Positions 24,536-37,277 are shown, counted from the stretch's first letter. The stretch is DNA of 64,000 nt from Paramecium octaurelia (GCA_905182995.1 CAJJDP010000009.1:164365-228364); one strand, 5' to 3'. The notes: generated by a model not told the origin, from the sequence alone. Numbers and translations: made by a program.

Positions 24536-25259
24536 ATGTAAAAATCCTAACTGATTAGAGTTTTAAGTGATTCTAATAAGTGTCCAACACCGTTTTAGAT
24601 GTCAAGGTAGTTAAGTTAAGAAACTCCAACTGGATTTGCACAATGCTAATCTAATGATCGAGAAACGGTGAGACTGACAAAATAAGTAAATTAGTTAAAA
24701 AAAGAAAATGAAACATTATAAATAAAAATAAAACAACTAGAATAATAAGATTTTAAAACAAAGATAGCAAGTTTGGAATCAAAGAATAAATAATTAGAGC
24801 AATAATTGGATGCTTACAAAAAATTGCCAATCGATCAAATTACCTCCTTAATTGATGACAATGAACGATTAACAAATATGGTTGAAAATCAATCTAATAA
24901 AATAAAACAGCTGCTAACATAAATAGATGAGCTTAAAGAAACTTCGTTTTAAAATGAAGGAAAAAATGATCTTATCATAGCGATGATTTAAGTATTAATT
25001 GAAACCATAAAATTAGGAATTAGAAAATCAGAGACTTTATGTTTAAGATGAATACCAAAAGCAGAAAGCTTTGAACAAAGAAAAGCAAATATTATATACA
25101 GAGCTTTAATTGGCAAAACAATAGATTAAGGAACTAAATCAAGCTATAGAAAAGATTAAGTTGCAAAATTTGGAAAGTAGTGAACCTTGTGATGTTCTGC
25201 ATTAAGATTACTTAAAAAGTCATGACGCAGTATTAAATTTCTTAAAACAATAATATTGA
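24536..25259 (+). CDS. Coiled-coil protein, unknown
   Basis: A 232-residue protein with one 25-nt intron (24992-25016). Residues 1-45 are polar; the rest is coiled coil with heptads such as QVNQLKKENETLQIKIKQLE and ELQLAKQQIKELNQAIEKI, ending YLKSHDAVLNFLKQQY. The start at 24536 is the first ATG in the frame that continues through the coiled coil, but a small upstream exon cannot be excluded. No functional motif. Confidence 0.75.
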
Positions 25260-25309
25260 TTAATAAAAAAAGATATAAATCTGAACATAAATTAAATTTA
25301 AATAAATTT

Positions 25310-25795
25310 ATGAATAACCAAGAAAGAACCTTCATCATGGTCAAACCAGACGGAGTCTAAAGAAGACTTGTCGGAAAAATCATTCAAAGATTCGAAGACA
25401 GAGGATTCAAACTCGTTGCCCTTAAATTCGTTGCTCCAGACTAAGGTCTTTTGACTTAGCACTATGCTGATTTGAAGGAAAGACCCTTCTTCCCAAGTCT
25501 CTTAAAATATGTCAGTTCAGGCCCAGTTGCCGCTATGGTTTGGGAAGGAAAGGACGGTAGAAAATTGTATTTATATTACATAGCCGTCAAGACAGGAAGA
25601 GTCATGTTAGGTGAAACCAACCCACTTGCTTCAAAACCAGGCACAATCAGAGGAGATTTTGCTATTGATGTTGGAAGAAATGTTATTCACGGATCAGACT
25701 CAGTCGATTCAGCCAACAGAGAAATCAGTTTATGGTTCTAACCTTAAGAATTGGTAAACTGGAATACCAATGACCACGGATGGGTTTATGAATGA
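25310..25795 (+). CDS. Nucleoside diphosphate kinase
   Basis: NDP kinase transfers the gamma phosphate of ATP to nucleoside diphosphates through a phospho-His. The product is 152 residues, the family's normal length, once a 27-nt in-frame intron (25557-25583) is removed; left in, it would add nine residues (RKLYLYYIA) in the middle of a highly conserved block. Motifs: [51 protein letters not shown] and the active-site [12 protein letters not shown] with the catalytic His. The gene is GC-richer than its surroundings, which fits high expression. Confidence 0.97.
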
Positions 25796-26320
25796 TGAAT
25801 GTGTACAAAATAATATAAATAACAACTTAAAGTAGCCTTTCATTTTGTTCTTTGATATAATCTATGCATTTTTCTCAAATTCTAAAATAATTATTTCTTA
25901 TACAATATTAGAATTGCATTGATAAGAGTCAATATTGAGTATATCTCGTTGAATAACAATATTGAATGTATAAGTTTCATTTTTTATTGAGATTTAATCT
26001 AGAATTCTCCCAGAAAATAATTAATATTTCATTTTAAGACATCTCAAATTCTTGTAATTTTCCACCTTTTTTTTAAACTATTTCAAATAGGAAATGTAAA
26101 TGCATAAGCTATACAAAGTATGAGTAGATTTATCAAATGATATTTTCATCTTTTCTCAATAATTTTATTCTAATATCTATTAACACTCCTGCATCGAAAG
26201 AATTTAAATGATATGAAGTTTTATAGTGTCAGCTCTTCATTGAGGATAAAATCTTAAATTGCTTTCTTCTGTAATTACAAAAATACTAAAAGTTTTAAGA
26301 ATTTATATTAAAATTTAATT
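25796..26320. other. Intergenic spacer
   Basis: AT-rich 525 bp between NDP kinase and the next forward gene. It should hold the NDP kinase terminator and the next promoter; no gene, repeat or RNA seen. Confidence 0.6.
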
Positions 26321-28090
26321 ATGTTGGGAAATACTTAGTATTTCAAAATAATTCATGATGCAGTATTTAAACTACTCTATGGATAACCTAAAAAATTAAT
26401 TCCAAGGACTTTGGAAGGCCCAATCGTATGGCCATTTTTTTAGAGGTCTTTGGAAATTGAGAAAATAAAACATTTTATATCTTACGAAGAGAATATATTC
26501 AAATAATAAGTGAACTCTAAGAATACTGTGTTTGTTGTTGGAGCTAAGGGAATCGGTAAAAGTTGGTTTTTAAGGAATACATGCAAGAATTCAATAGTGA
26601 TAGATAATTCGCATATAAATTTTCAATCATTTTTTGATCAGATGAGGATGGAGATAATAAAATATGTTTCTGAGCAAAAGTTGATCACAAATCAAGAGAT
26701 ACTCTAAATTGCATTAAGAAGATATTTGCCTTAATACTTGGACATATATTTTAATTAATATATTAGAGATTAATTAACTGAGAGTGTTAGATAGGAATTA
26801 AAAGTAAATGTAAACTAAGGAAGCTAAATAACCAAATTAGATTGGGATACAGGGGAGTTGGAGTTTTGGGAAGAGGATGCAAAATAAATATAAATGAATT
26901 CTTATAATTCATTAAATGTTGAAAATAGTTTCTTTTAATTAGCAAAGTTAATTTACAAAGATGATTAGTGTTTTGGATGTTTAAATTTAATGATGGATCT
27001 AATCCAATAGATAGAAATCGATAAAATTGATAACCCTATTAAAATTAATGCCACAATTGCAGGTATTCATATTTGTACTAATTTGTAGCTTAATAGTAAA
27101 CAGACTTTCTCTTTGACATCCTAAATTATGCTTCAGGATTCGATAAGAGCAGCAATAAGAAGAAGGAGGTTTCTCTCGTTTTATTGAACATAGACAAACT
27201 ATTGGAATATTATAAATATGATGCTGAGACTATAGACTTCTTTGATCACTTAATTTTAAGAACATATAATCCGTATGGCATTCGAAACCACTTTCCTTTG
27301 GTAATTGAATCTAGCAATAGCAAATTCTTTAACAGGGATATGATGGAGATGATGAATATTGAATTAAGTACAGTATTGCACTTAGACATATCTGATATTA
27401 ATAAAGAATAGATTAAAAGTTAGATAGAAGGAATATTTACATAGTAAAGCTTAGAAACTAATTTAGAGAGGAGATTGATTTAATTTATGAACGCCTTGGA
27501 GGCTCATTATAAGCGTGGCATTAATTGACTAAGTAAGCTGTAACAAATGATGAATTCGAAATGGAGAGGTGGTTTGAATCCTTCAGTAAATTAGAATGCA
27601 ACAAGTTCAATTATTTGATGAATATGACTACAATAAACAATGAGATTAGCAATTAGCTCGATAACAATCATGTGGATGCGAATATTTATCGAATGATGAA
27701 GGCCTTGCTTTATTTTAATGGGAAGATGTTTACTGGAACATACTATGCAGACATGCTATTGATGGAAAATCCAATAGTCCACGCTTTGCAACAGGAGAAT
27801 GTGCTGTATCACCCTAAATATGTTTCTCATTTGCACTTTACTTATAAATATTACAACCAGTTCTGTAAGCAATATTTACAAAGGAGGAAAAGTATTAGTA
27901 TTGTATCGATTTAGAATAAATCAAATATTGGCCTGAAGAGGAGAAGGATGCGGATTTGTTTGTATCAGCCTTTAAGTTGGAGAGGAAGAAAAGAGGAGAG
28001 TACTTAGTATAAGTTACTGACGAACCCAGAAAACACATATATGATGACATAAGAAAGGAGGAGAGACCATATCATGAGTATTACGTGTGA
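26321..28090 (+). CDS. P-loop ATPase, prokaryote-type (STAND/archaeal ATPase-like)
   Basis: A 565-residue protein. After an N-terminal leader with the block RTLEGPIVWPFFQRSLEIE, a Walker A motif is seen (VVGAKGIGKSWFL) and a Walker B-like strand VSLVLLNIDKLLEYY about 230 residues later. A following segment YERLGGSLQAWHQL resembles the GG-x-P/L-type block that follows the ATPase core in archaeal-type ATPases. The C-terminal 200 residues are helical with no known motif. Introns 27063-27088, 27444-27466 and 27892-27914. Function unknown; assignment to the AAA/STAND-like group is by motif only. Confidence 0.82.
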
Positions 28091-28252
28091 AGGAAAATTG
28101 AAATTATCATCTTATAAAAATATTGTTTATCTTAATTAAATCAAAAGGAATTACAAATAAAAGCATTGAGGTGCAATAAGTTGAAAATAATATAATCGAA
28201 ATTTACCAAGGATGTATTTATTTAACTATCATAAAATTAATAAATAAAAATT

Positions 28253-28909
28253 ATGTATGAAAATGATAATACGGATACAGCCGACAGTCATCATAAGGTA
28301 AATAATTATTAAATAAAGAATGAGGAATTAATAGAAGAATTATAAAAGTATTGGCGATTAGTGATTACTCATATGGGATAGGATTATCAGCATCTATTAA
28401 AATTGTCTAGGGATTCTGATGCACTAGAATTGGTTTAGTCATTGATGATTTTAGAGGATATCAGAATTAATGATTAGAAAGTTCCATAAAATCATGATTT
28501 GGAAAATGAAATATTGCTATTTAAATAATAAATTTCTAACCAAAAAAATGAATTGGAATCCAAAACCAAACTCATTCAAGAATTACTAAAAAAACAAACT
28601 CAAATTTAAGAATAAAATCAATAAATGCTTCTATAATTAATAAAAAAAGAGGAGGAAAATTCCAGTTAAATAGTTCAACTACAAAAGGAGATAAAAAACA
28701 ATAACAAAAATTAAAGTCGAATGCCTTTATAACTGCAATCTGCACGTCAACCAATTCAACAATATAGTTAATCAACAAAAAGCTCTCCCTAACCCAGAGA
28801 ATTTCGTCAACTAAGCAATTATTATTAAACTAAGTTAAGTAAATTAATAAAAGTTTAGGGTACTCATAATAATGCAATTAAAAATAATAGCAATATTGTT
28901 TTTTAATGA
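28253..28909 (+). CDS. Coiled-coil protein, unknown
   Basis: A 218-residue frame from ATG 28253. Residues ~15-60 contain EELIEELQKYWRLVITHM, then a coiled coil (ENEILLFKQQISNQKNELE to about residue 150) and a polar Gln/Ser/Pro tail. Bases 28298-28318 (21 nt, GTAAAT...AAAG) look like an intron of length 3n that carries no TGA; removing it gives 211 residues. No family recognised. Confidence 0.7.
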
Positions 28910-28983
28910 AGAAATGGATGATTTCTATATTTTTTTTTTCTTCTGTTAAATTTATATTCTCATATGAATTACAAAACCAATGA

Positions 28984-29772
28984 TCAATCCAATTTAATAT
29001 TTTTAAAATCTCCTTTTTTAGTTGGTACTTCGAATGGTCGAGCCTCAATATTTTCAGTAGGAGGCCTAATCCCCTAGAAATATATAGAATTAAATAAGCT
29101 ACCTTATTAGATTACTTGGTCCCAATAGCAGTTTTCTTGTTATTAAATTCTCTCCATTTATTAACCCTATCATCTCTGGTCTTTTCCCACTCCTCCTCAG
29201 TCAATATCTTATACTATTCCAACATTTTCCTTCTTTCATACTCATCTAATTTGTATCTCTTTTATGATTACTCCAATCTCGTAAGGTGTTATTTTCTGTC
29301 TTCTATTTCACTAAATAGATTCTTGCATTATTTTTAAAAATCACTCTCGAAAGTATCAGCTTAAAATTAAATTCAAAATTCTACGTGGCAAAGGAGCAAC
29401 TCCAGTTTTCTCTCTTCTCTTGTTTTCTCTAAGTCTTTCGAATTCAGTTTTCTCCCTGGCTTCTCTCATAATTCTAATGTAAACCTTTCTCTTCTCAGGT
29501 TCCATCAAAGTTTTGTATGCTTAATCGACTATTTACCAACAGTCTTTAGCTCTAGGATCTTGACATTTGTCTGGATGTAATAATTTAGAGAAAGAGTTAA
29601 ACATTTTCTTGATATCTTCATCTGTAGCTTCCATTCCCAAATACAGTACATCGAAAGGATTATAGAATGTTTCTGATGACAATCTCTCCAACTCCTCGTC
29701 AACCTTTAAAACCTTCTTAAGAATTGGCTAAAATGGATTTTTTAGTGCATGGTTGATTTCCTATTATTACAT
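28984..29772 (-). CDS. J-domain protein, DNAJC8/Spf31-like
   Basis: J proteins stimulate Hsp70 ATPase through an HPD motif. The 244-residue product has the J domain at about residues 30-100: ETFYNPFDVLYLGMEATDED, then LLHPDKCQD with intact HPD, and WQIVDQAYKTLMEPEKR. The placement of the J domain after a short leader and the long basic helical tail (EFERLRENKRREKTG, YKLDEYERRKMLEQYK) resemble DNAJC8, a spliceosome-associated protein; that specific name is inference. Introns 29360-29384 and 29074-29102. Confidence 0.9.
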
Positions 29773-29824
29773 AAATTATAAATAAATTATTTAACGGATG
29801 ATTTCTTTTATGGTAATGTCCAAC

Positions 29825-32800
29825 ATGCTATCAGAACAATTAAAAACTCAATACAAGAGTAAATCAGTCTATTGGAGACAGGAAAAAGAAAAACTACTTC
29901 AAACTTTTCAGCCAAGGCAAAATAACTCGTAATCATAGTAAAGATCAAGAACTAGCGAAAGAAAAAGCATTATACGCAACTTAGTGGATTCACTCTATAA
30001 TCAAGGAACTCCTGAAAAAAACAAATCAATTTATTATCATTTCTAGTCCCAAATTACCTAACAATAACAACAGTAATAATATTAAAGTTCTGCCAAAAAA
30101 TAACATCCAGATGAATTGACCTTATCTACTATTATCAATAAATACTAAAAATAAGTTGAAAATTGTAATTAAAAATAAGTAGTATATGATCCAATTGCTG
30201 AATAAATCATAGAATCATTTTAAGAACTCAAAAAGAGGTCTGTAAAAAAACAAGAAATACAGAAATGTTAATCCGAATAGAAACTCATTGAAAATAGTGC
30301 ACACAAATAAAATATATTCAGTAGAATTAATCAAATCAGAGAATTTATTGATTAACAATTAGGAACTAATGCTGATGAATCTAATAAAGATATTAAATAT
30401 GAAAGTTAGTATCAATCAGACGTTGATTAAAGTTCTGGAAATTTAAGAAATAAATCAGTTGAATTTAGGTAATTCTTGGATTAAAGAGTCAGTGTTGGAA
30501 GAGATTCTACAAGCAATAGATTGAATCACAGAATTAACAAGCTTCGATCAATACGAAGTTGTTCAACATTGGATGTTGGAATTTAAGTTTCATTATAAGA
30601 GGATAATTTAGTACAATTAAATTCCTAAAGATAGAAACAACATTAAGAAAGCTATTAATAATATAATGATTAAAATAATTCTTAAAATTATTAATAATAA
30701 AAATTAGATAGTAGTGATAATTCAAGAAGAAAGTTATAAGAATAATATTAAGTTTAAAACACAATATAATAAACTTCTCCTTAATAATCATAAAATCCAT
30801 ATTATTAAGTAGAATAATCAGTAACATCGGAATATTAATTGCCTTTTTAATAAATGTTGTAATAGCAATATTCAAATGAAGACTCTTTATAAAAAACTAA
30901 AAATTCAGGAAGAATGAGTCGAAGAAGTGAATTTCTATAAAAAGCAAGGTATTCTACTAATGTAAATGATGAAAATAAGGACAAATTCTAAGTGAACATC
31001 GAAGAAATCAAGAAAGAAAGACTATCAGAAAATGAAAGATTTTCAGTTACTTCCAACGAAATAGGTGGCAAGGATGGAATCTTATCCAATTTAGATTTCA
31101 ATAAGGAAAGATTTTCTGTTAGATCAAATGAATAATATTTTTAAAATAAAGAGAGAAATTCATTTAAATCAAGTGGAGAGGAAGAATCTAAGGATAAATT
31201 AATATTGAAACTGAATCAACCTGACATTGTGTCTCCAGTATATCTAAAAAGTACTTTAAATAATAAGGAGAATCTTGAGAGCCAATTTGGATACAAACCT
31301 AAATATGTCAATTAAGAATAAGAGAATAAATAAGGGGAAAGGTTTGAGAATAAGCTAAATACTATAGAAATTCCAAAGATTATTCAAGCCTTAAATTTTG
31401 ACAATATTGAATTAAGTAAACCCTGTTCTGGCACTTAATTTTCAGTAGATACAAATAGATTCTAACTGGAAATTTAACAAATCATTGAGAAATAGAATGA
31501 AACTCAGGATGTTTAATTGAAATAAAATGAGGCAATCACTAGTTAATAGGATTTTGCTCTGACTAGTAATAGGTCATAGTTATCTGTTCCTATAACAGAA
31601 CCAACGTAGATTCAATAAAATAATTAGATGAATACAAATTTTATCAGAGTAGAAGAAGAGGTTGAAGCAGGATAGCCTGATATTAGGATAATTGAAAATG
31701 CTACAGGGATTACAGAATGCAATCTGTAATATTCTGAAGACACAGCAAACCTAAGAATCCCCACTTAGATTAGTAACAATGAGGAAACAAAATTCAAACC
31801 AGATTCTTATGTAACTTGCGAAATTTAGTTCTAATAAATTAAATAAGATTATCAATAGTTAAATTAATTATAATCCACCTAATCAAATCAAATGAATCAA
31901 TCCTCATTTGAGTAATGGTTATCGTAAACTGATTAGAACAAAAGGATTTTTAACTTTAATTGCTAATCACAATATTTTTAAAAAGAAAAATGCGATCATA
32001 GTACCTAAATCAACAAAAGCGACTCAGACTCAGATGAAGAAATTCAATTCATTAAGAAAAAGTAATAGAAATGTCTATTTAATTAAGGAGTGACATTATT
32101 AGTTAGAAAAATTACTTCAATATTAAAAATTAGACAGATCAAATCCTTTTATGAAATGAAGGAGTATTCTCTACATCAATCTCAATAATAATAATAATAG
32201 TTACAGTAATTCAAATCCTCTTTGCATACTTACCATTCTCCTATTGAGTCACAATACTCATCTTAGTTTTATTCGTAATAATAGTCATTAACATCTCTTC
32301 CCATCCCTTCATCATAGACCTAATAATCTTAAATAGACTTTGTTCCTCAAACAACCAAGGAATAGGCCGCCTAAGAAAAGATATCTAATCTCTTAAAAAC
32401 AATAATGGAAGAAACGGGATCAGATACTCTAAGAATGTTGAAAAACAAGTCTAATTTATCACCAATAGCCAAAAATTCAGAGAAAAAAAGATTAAATAGC
32501 AGCTCAAATTCTAAATTAAGAATATCAAAAAAGTGCTCAGCAGCTTCAATTTTAGCATCTATGTAATCTCCAGTCCAAGAAATAAATGATAGGATAAAGG
32601 TGAATTTTATATAAGAGATGGGATTAGAATCACCGACTTAAAAACATACTGAACATGCAGAATTACATGATTGCAGTAAATATTGATTATTTTATTCTAG
32701 GTCCAATAGCTGAGCCTATGGAATTTTAAGATGTATCAGTTCTAATGAAATAGAGGAGAGAGATGAAACAAATTGCTGACTCTAATAATGGGAGCAATAT

Positions 32801-32951
32801 AATAAATAATAGTTATAATGATTAAAGACATTGCTAAATTTTGTCTCATCATATAGCAATTTAGAAAGCAAAAATTGCCAAAAAGTTTCAGTAAATTCAT
32901 TATAAAACAGCAGGACAACAGTAATTTAGAAAAGAAAATTATTAAATTTGA
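29825..32951 (+). CDS. Large Gln/Asn/Ser-rich protein, unknown
   Basis: A 1033-residue protein with one intron (32676-32700); the exon sum is an exact multiple of three. It is extremely rich in Gln, mostly encoded by TAA and TAG (for example runs near 30040-30075, 30640-30830 and 32185-32215), with Asn and Ser. Two short related segments, SENERFSVTSNEIG and NKERFSVRSNEQY, sit near residues 405 and 435. Weak coiled coil near the C-terminus. No catalytic motif. Low-complexity, prion-like composition suggests a scaffold or condensate-type protein, which is a guess. Confidence 0.8.
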
Positions 32952-32977
32952 TTATTAATTTTTATTAAATTTTATAT

Positions 32978-34690
32978 ATGAGATAAAAATTATAACTTAA
33001 AGGAGACACTTCACTCTCTTAATCAGTGATTTAAAGAAGAAATTCAAATCAGAGATAAAAATCTCCAGTATAAGGAAGAAGATTATTCTTGAGTCATGTA
33101 ATTTAGACCCCTTTAAGTCTATAATATGGACAGACTCAACAATAATAATAATAATAACCTTAATAATAATAAATTATATAGGGAAGGTCACATAGTTAAT
33201 CAACTGTTGTATTTCAGAAAGAGATACCTCAGAAATGGCCAATAATATAACTACCATTTTTGAAGAACACTGAACCAACAATATTTTTTTAGTACCCACC
33301 TGTTTGCGAAGATAAACGACCTTTAGTGAATGCTAGGCCTATGACAGTTGAGGAAGTCAAGAAATATTCATTAACTTGCAAGGTATTGGGGTCTGCTCCT
33401 TATAAATGTGTATTAACATCGTTTGATTGGGCAGGTTTTAAAAGAATAGATGAAGATGATGAAGATGAAGATGAATATGAAGAATGGAATGTTTAATGGG
33501 GAATTGGCAACAAAATAACTTTGAGAAATATGAATAGATATCAGAAAATTAATCACTTCCCTGGATGTTGGAATATGGGTAGAAAGGATCTATTGTGGAT
33601 AAATTTAAGTAAATTCAAGAGAAAGTACCCTAAAGAATATAATTTTATTCCAAACACTTATTTATTGCAATATGATTACGATAGATTTATAATGGCTTAG
33701 GAATCTGCTTAGAAGGATACGTTGTGGATTAAGAAGCCTTGTGCAGATTCTAGAGGAAGAGGCATTACAATGATAAGCAAAAAGTCGAAGGTTAAAAAAG
33801 ATAAAAACTGTTTAATTATGGATTACATTTATAATCCTCATTTAATTAATGGATTTAAATATGATCTACGAGTCTATGTATTGATATCATGTTTTGATCC
33901 CTTGAGAGTGTATATGTACAAGGATGGTCTGGTAAGATTTGCTACTCAGAAGTATTCTACAAATTCAAAGGATCTAACCAAGAGGTATATTCACTTGACC
34001 AATTTTGCTGTGAATAAATTATCACCCAATTTTGTAAAGAATAAAGACTCTTAAAAGGACGATGAAGGATCAAAATGGTCTCATCTTGCCTATCGAAAAA
34101 AGTTAGATGATTTAGGAGTTGATTCTAGAGAACTGTTCAGTAGGATCAAAGATGTAGTACTAAAAACTTGTATTGCAACAGAGCCATTTATGTTGGATAG
34201 TAATGCCAAATCTCAAGAACACAGAAATGGGTATTTTGAATTATATGGGTTCGATGTACTCATTGATGAAAATCTCAAACCATGGGTATTAGAAGTTAAC
34301 GTCTCACCTTCTCTTAATTCCAGTTCACCACTAGATAAAAAGATTAAAACTTCGTTAATTTCTGATGTCTTACATTTAGTTGGAGTTCCTCTTTGGGACA
34401 AGAGCAACTAGAAAGTTGCATCTCCTCCTAAATACAATTAAAGGAATATAAAGGAGATCCCGAATATCAATACTTCTAATTGCCTAAGCAAACTATCGTA
34501 AAATGATTTTAATATGCTCATTCAGACTGTAGAAGAAGTCAAAAGAAAAGGAAAAAACTTTTCATGTATATTTCCAAATCCAAAAACTATACACTAATAT
34601 ATGGATCTATTTGAATTTCCAAGATATAATAATAAACTAATTGAACGCTTTTATTAAGACAGATGTAATTGGTTGTCTAGATATAATTGA
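32978..34690 (+). CDS. Tubulin ligase-like (TTLL) enzyme, probable polyglutamylase
   Basis: TTLL enzymes use an ATP-grasp fold to add Glu or Gly chains to tubulin tails, important in ciliary microtubules. The 570-residue intron-free product has a Gln-rich first 100 residues, an acidic patch DEDDEDEDEYEE, then FPGCWNMGRKDLLW, IKKPCADSRGRGI (ATP lysine region), GFKYDLRVYVLI, RYIHLTNFAVNK and the C-terminal WVLEVNVSPSL with metal/ATP-binding Glu and Asn. These blocks match TTLL4/5-type glutamylases best, but initiase versus elongase cannot be told. It starts 26 bp after the previous stop. Confidence 0.94.
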
Positions 34691-35428
34691 TTATAATATG
34701 AAATTTATTTGTTATCTATTGAATTAATAGATTATTCTTTAAAAACACCAGAACGTATTCAATCATTCTAATTTTTATTATCAATTCTATTATTCAATCA
34801 TCTACATTAATGATTTCTAACTATAAACCTAATGATTAGATAACCTCTTAGGTCGATTATTTTCATCCATTATATTTTCCCTGATATTATGCAAATTTAA
34901 AAAATCCTAACTTTTATGTTGTCAACAATTCTTTGATAGCTTGCATTTATTTGTTACAATTTAGACATATATTAACTTATGAGTAAAGTAGGTTAAAATC
35001 AAGTGTTTTAATTCCACATTTAATAAAGCCTAAAAATTAAAAGTTTCCTTTCGAAAACAATAAAATTCCTATTGAATTATCTAATCAACAAATTTGCAAC
35101 TTTTATTATCGAAATACTATTAGTATGAAAGAGACTTGTGCTTTCTATTAATAGAGATCAAATATCTATAACTTTTAATATGCTTTCCTCATTTCAATAA
35201 AATTTTGATATATGTACTAATTATTTTCTTTTTTTGCAATTTTTTAAGAATTAATTCTTGTAACCTAAAATTTTAGCTTCCTCATTATTTTTCAATTAAC
35301 ATCATCATTACAATGAGGAGTTAATTGATAACCAAACCACCTAAATAAAATTATAAATAGTACACAGGAGGAATGTATTTTCTATCTTTAATATTGAGTT
35401 TTGTAATTAATTAATTTAATATACAACA
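34691..35428. other. Intergenic spacer with broken open frames
   Basis: 738 bp. One forward frame is open for about 110 codons (34885-35215) and continues an ATG frame from 34810 across a single in-frame TGA near 34881. This is close to chance length in AT-rich DNA with one stop codon, so I do not call a gene; a decayed gene is possible. Confidence 0.5.
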
Positions 35429-35808
35429 ATGGGATAAGAATAATCTGTAAAATAATGGGTTATAATATTAGAATCTGCCATCAAATAACTTGGTTGTTTA
35501 ATTACATATGCAGAATTATGAAAAATTGACAAAATTGATAGAATAGAAATTATCTGATTAAACATTCACAATTGATAAAAGAATAAATCAAGTATGAAAT
35601 CTTGGGTATCATAATTAGATGGATGATACTCTTCTCCACTATGCAGCTTTTAAAAGAGATAAAAAATTAGTATAATTTTTACTAGCAAAAGGAGCATCAA
35701 TTCATTGCAAAAATTCGGTACGTAAATTTCTTTGATTGTTAGAGGAATCTTACTCCTGGGGATGTTACAGATGATCAAGAAATAAAGTTAATGCTGGAGA
35801 ACAAGTGA
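35429..35808 (+). CDS. Small ankyrin-repeat protein
   Basis: A 100-residue protein from four exons; introns 35447-35471, 35592-35618 and 35718-35742 are 25-27 nt. The ankyrin signature is DDTLLHYAAFKRDKKLVQFL followed by AKGASIHCKNSRNLTPGDV, giving about two repeats. Ankyrin repeats mediate protein contacts. The exon sum is 303 bases, an exact multiple of three, which supports the model despite its small size. Confidence 0.82.
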
Positions 35809-35879
35809 GAATTTAATGAATCACACAAGAATAATAATATATAACCAATCAAATTATAAAAATAATTATTAAAATTAAT

Positions 35880-36395
35880 ATGAGCGCTAAAATAAATAAA
35901 AATCAATTTGAGTAAGATTCAGAAGAGGAATAAATAGTGAAAAAGGTTAAGAGAAATGAAGAGCAAAAGAAAAGTAATGATGAGAATGATGATGAATTTC
36001 AAATTGATTCACAATAAGAGGAAGATGAAGAAGTTGAAGATGATGGTAACTAATTCTATAATTATTTAGGTATTTAAACCTCTTCTCATTCCAGTATAGA
36101 TATATAGGCCTATTTATAACAAAGAGATCAAATTCCAGATAATGATGAAGATGAGGATGATAATTAACAAAAAATGAAGAAGTAAACTCAACAAAAATAA
36201 TAACAATAAAAAGTCCCTTAGAAATAGGATGATGATGATGATGAAGATGAAGACGAAATTGAAGATGAGGATGAAGAAGAAGTAGATGATGAAGATGATG
36301 ATGATGATGATGATGAGGATGATGATGATGATAAACAACCTAAAAAGAAATTTAAAGTTTAACAACAATAATAATAGCAAAAAAAATAAAGATGA
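35880..36395 (+). CDS. Highly acidic Asp/Glu-rich protein
   Basis: A 171-residue frame (163 if the candidate 24-nt intron 36046-36069 is removed). Its C-terminal half is dominated by Asp and Glu tracts (bases ~36225-36330, mostly GATGAT/GATGAA repeats) followed by a basic patch QPKKKFKV and a Gln run ending KKQR. Composition resembles histone-binding or nucleolar acidic proteins, and the KKKFKV patch could be a nuclear signal, but no fold is recognisable. The mirror frame on the minus strand is a shadow. Confidence 0.72.
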
Positions 36396-36502
36396 TTTTA
36401 CATACAGTTTATTTATTTCAGCATATTATCATTTAATTTATTTGACTTTAATAATAGATTTTGTAAATTCTACAAAATTACTTTAATATTTGTTGCTAAT
36501 AA

Positions 36503-37277
36503 TCATTCATATTAATTCAATAACTATTATTAAATAGCATAGTGTTTTATGTTTTATTATTCATCTGCCTCTCTAAGTCTCTATTAATAATTGGTTCGCA
36601 AATGATTAGGTACAATTTAATCTACTCCTCCCCTTTATTCACCTGTTAAAATGTTAAAACCAGTATTCCCTCTTGTATCTAAATTATGGGCTCTTACAAA
36701 TTATCTCACTTTGGCTTTCTCATCAAATTGTCTCAATAAATTGCCTTATTCACTGTTATCATATTTTAAAGTAATTGGATTATAAGCGAGTCTAATCAAA
36801 ACAATAAATTCCTGATTTACCCATTTTAATTCCTTTTCCCTTGAGTTAATTATTGAGTGTGACTCATTAGTTTCACTTAATCTTTGGTTTCCACTTTTTC
36901 TTAATAATCCCATTTTTTCGTTTCTCTATCCAATCCCTCCAGTCTCTTTCTTTCAATGATCTTTTCCCTTTGCCAAACTTCGTGTTCTCTTTGTTTTTTG
37001 TCTGCTACAGCATAATCTTTATCAAATCTCTCGTTTTCTAGAATTAGTCTATTCATACCTGGAACATATAAAGTAGACTAGGGAGGTGCTTGATGGATCA
37101 ATGTTCCAACTCCCAATCCTCTAGCCTCAAATCCAACTGTTTTACTTTTATATGTTTGAATTACCTCTCAAATCGATCCTGCTCTTCTCTATTCTATCTT
37201 TATCTCGCAACGCTTCCTAATTATGAATTAAAGTTAAGTACTCTTTCTTGTCTTGTCCTTGGTTATATGTTAATCAT
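36503..37277 (-). CDS. Conserved-looking protein, unknown
   Basis: A 241-residue basic, helical protein with introns 37145-37164 and 36792-36820. After TVGFEARGLGVGTLIHQAP, a charged helix follows (REHEVWQREKIIERKRLEG), then a C-terminal block NPITLKYDNSEQGNLLRQFD and NLDTRGNTGFNILTGEQRGG ending near VPNHLRTNY. The low-gap, motif-like C-terminus suggests a conserved family, perhaps of ciliary proteins, but I cannot name it. Its start lies 29 bp from the divergent MORN gene start. Confidence 0.82.

Noticed and set aside
25557-25583. Treating the nine extra residues in NDP kinase as a real insertion
   Set aside because: The family is conserved at this point and removing the 27-nt GT...AG segment gives the standard 152-residue length.
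34691-35428. Forward frame of about 130 codons with one in-frame TGA
   Set aside because: With only one stop codon and this base composition, open runs of this length are expected by chance, and no motif is present.
36114-36380. Minus-strand Leu/Ile/Phe-rich frame with many hydrophobic residues
   Set aside because: It is the complement of the Asp/Glu tract (GAT/GAA repeats) of the acidic protein on the plus strand.
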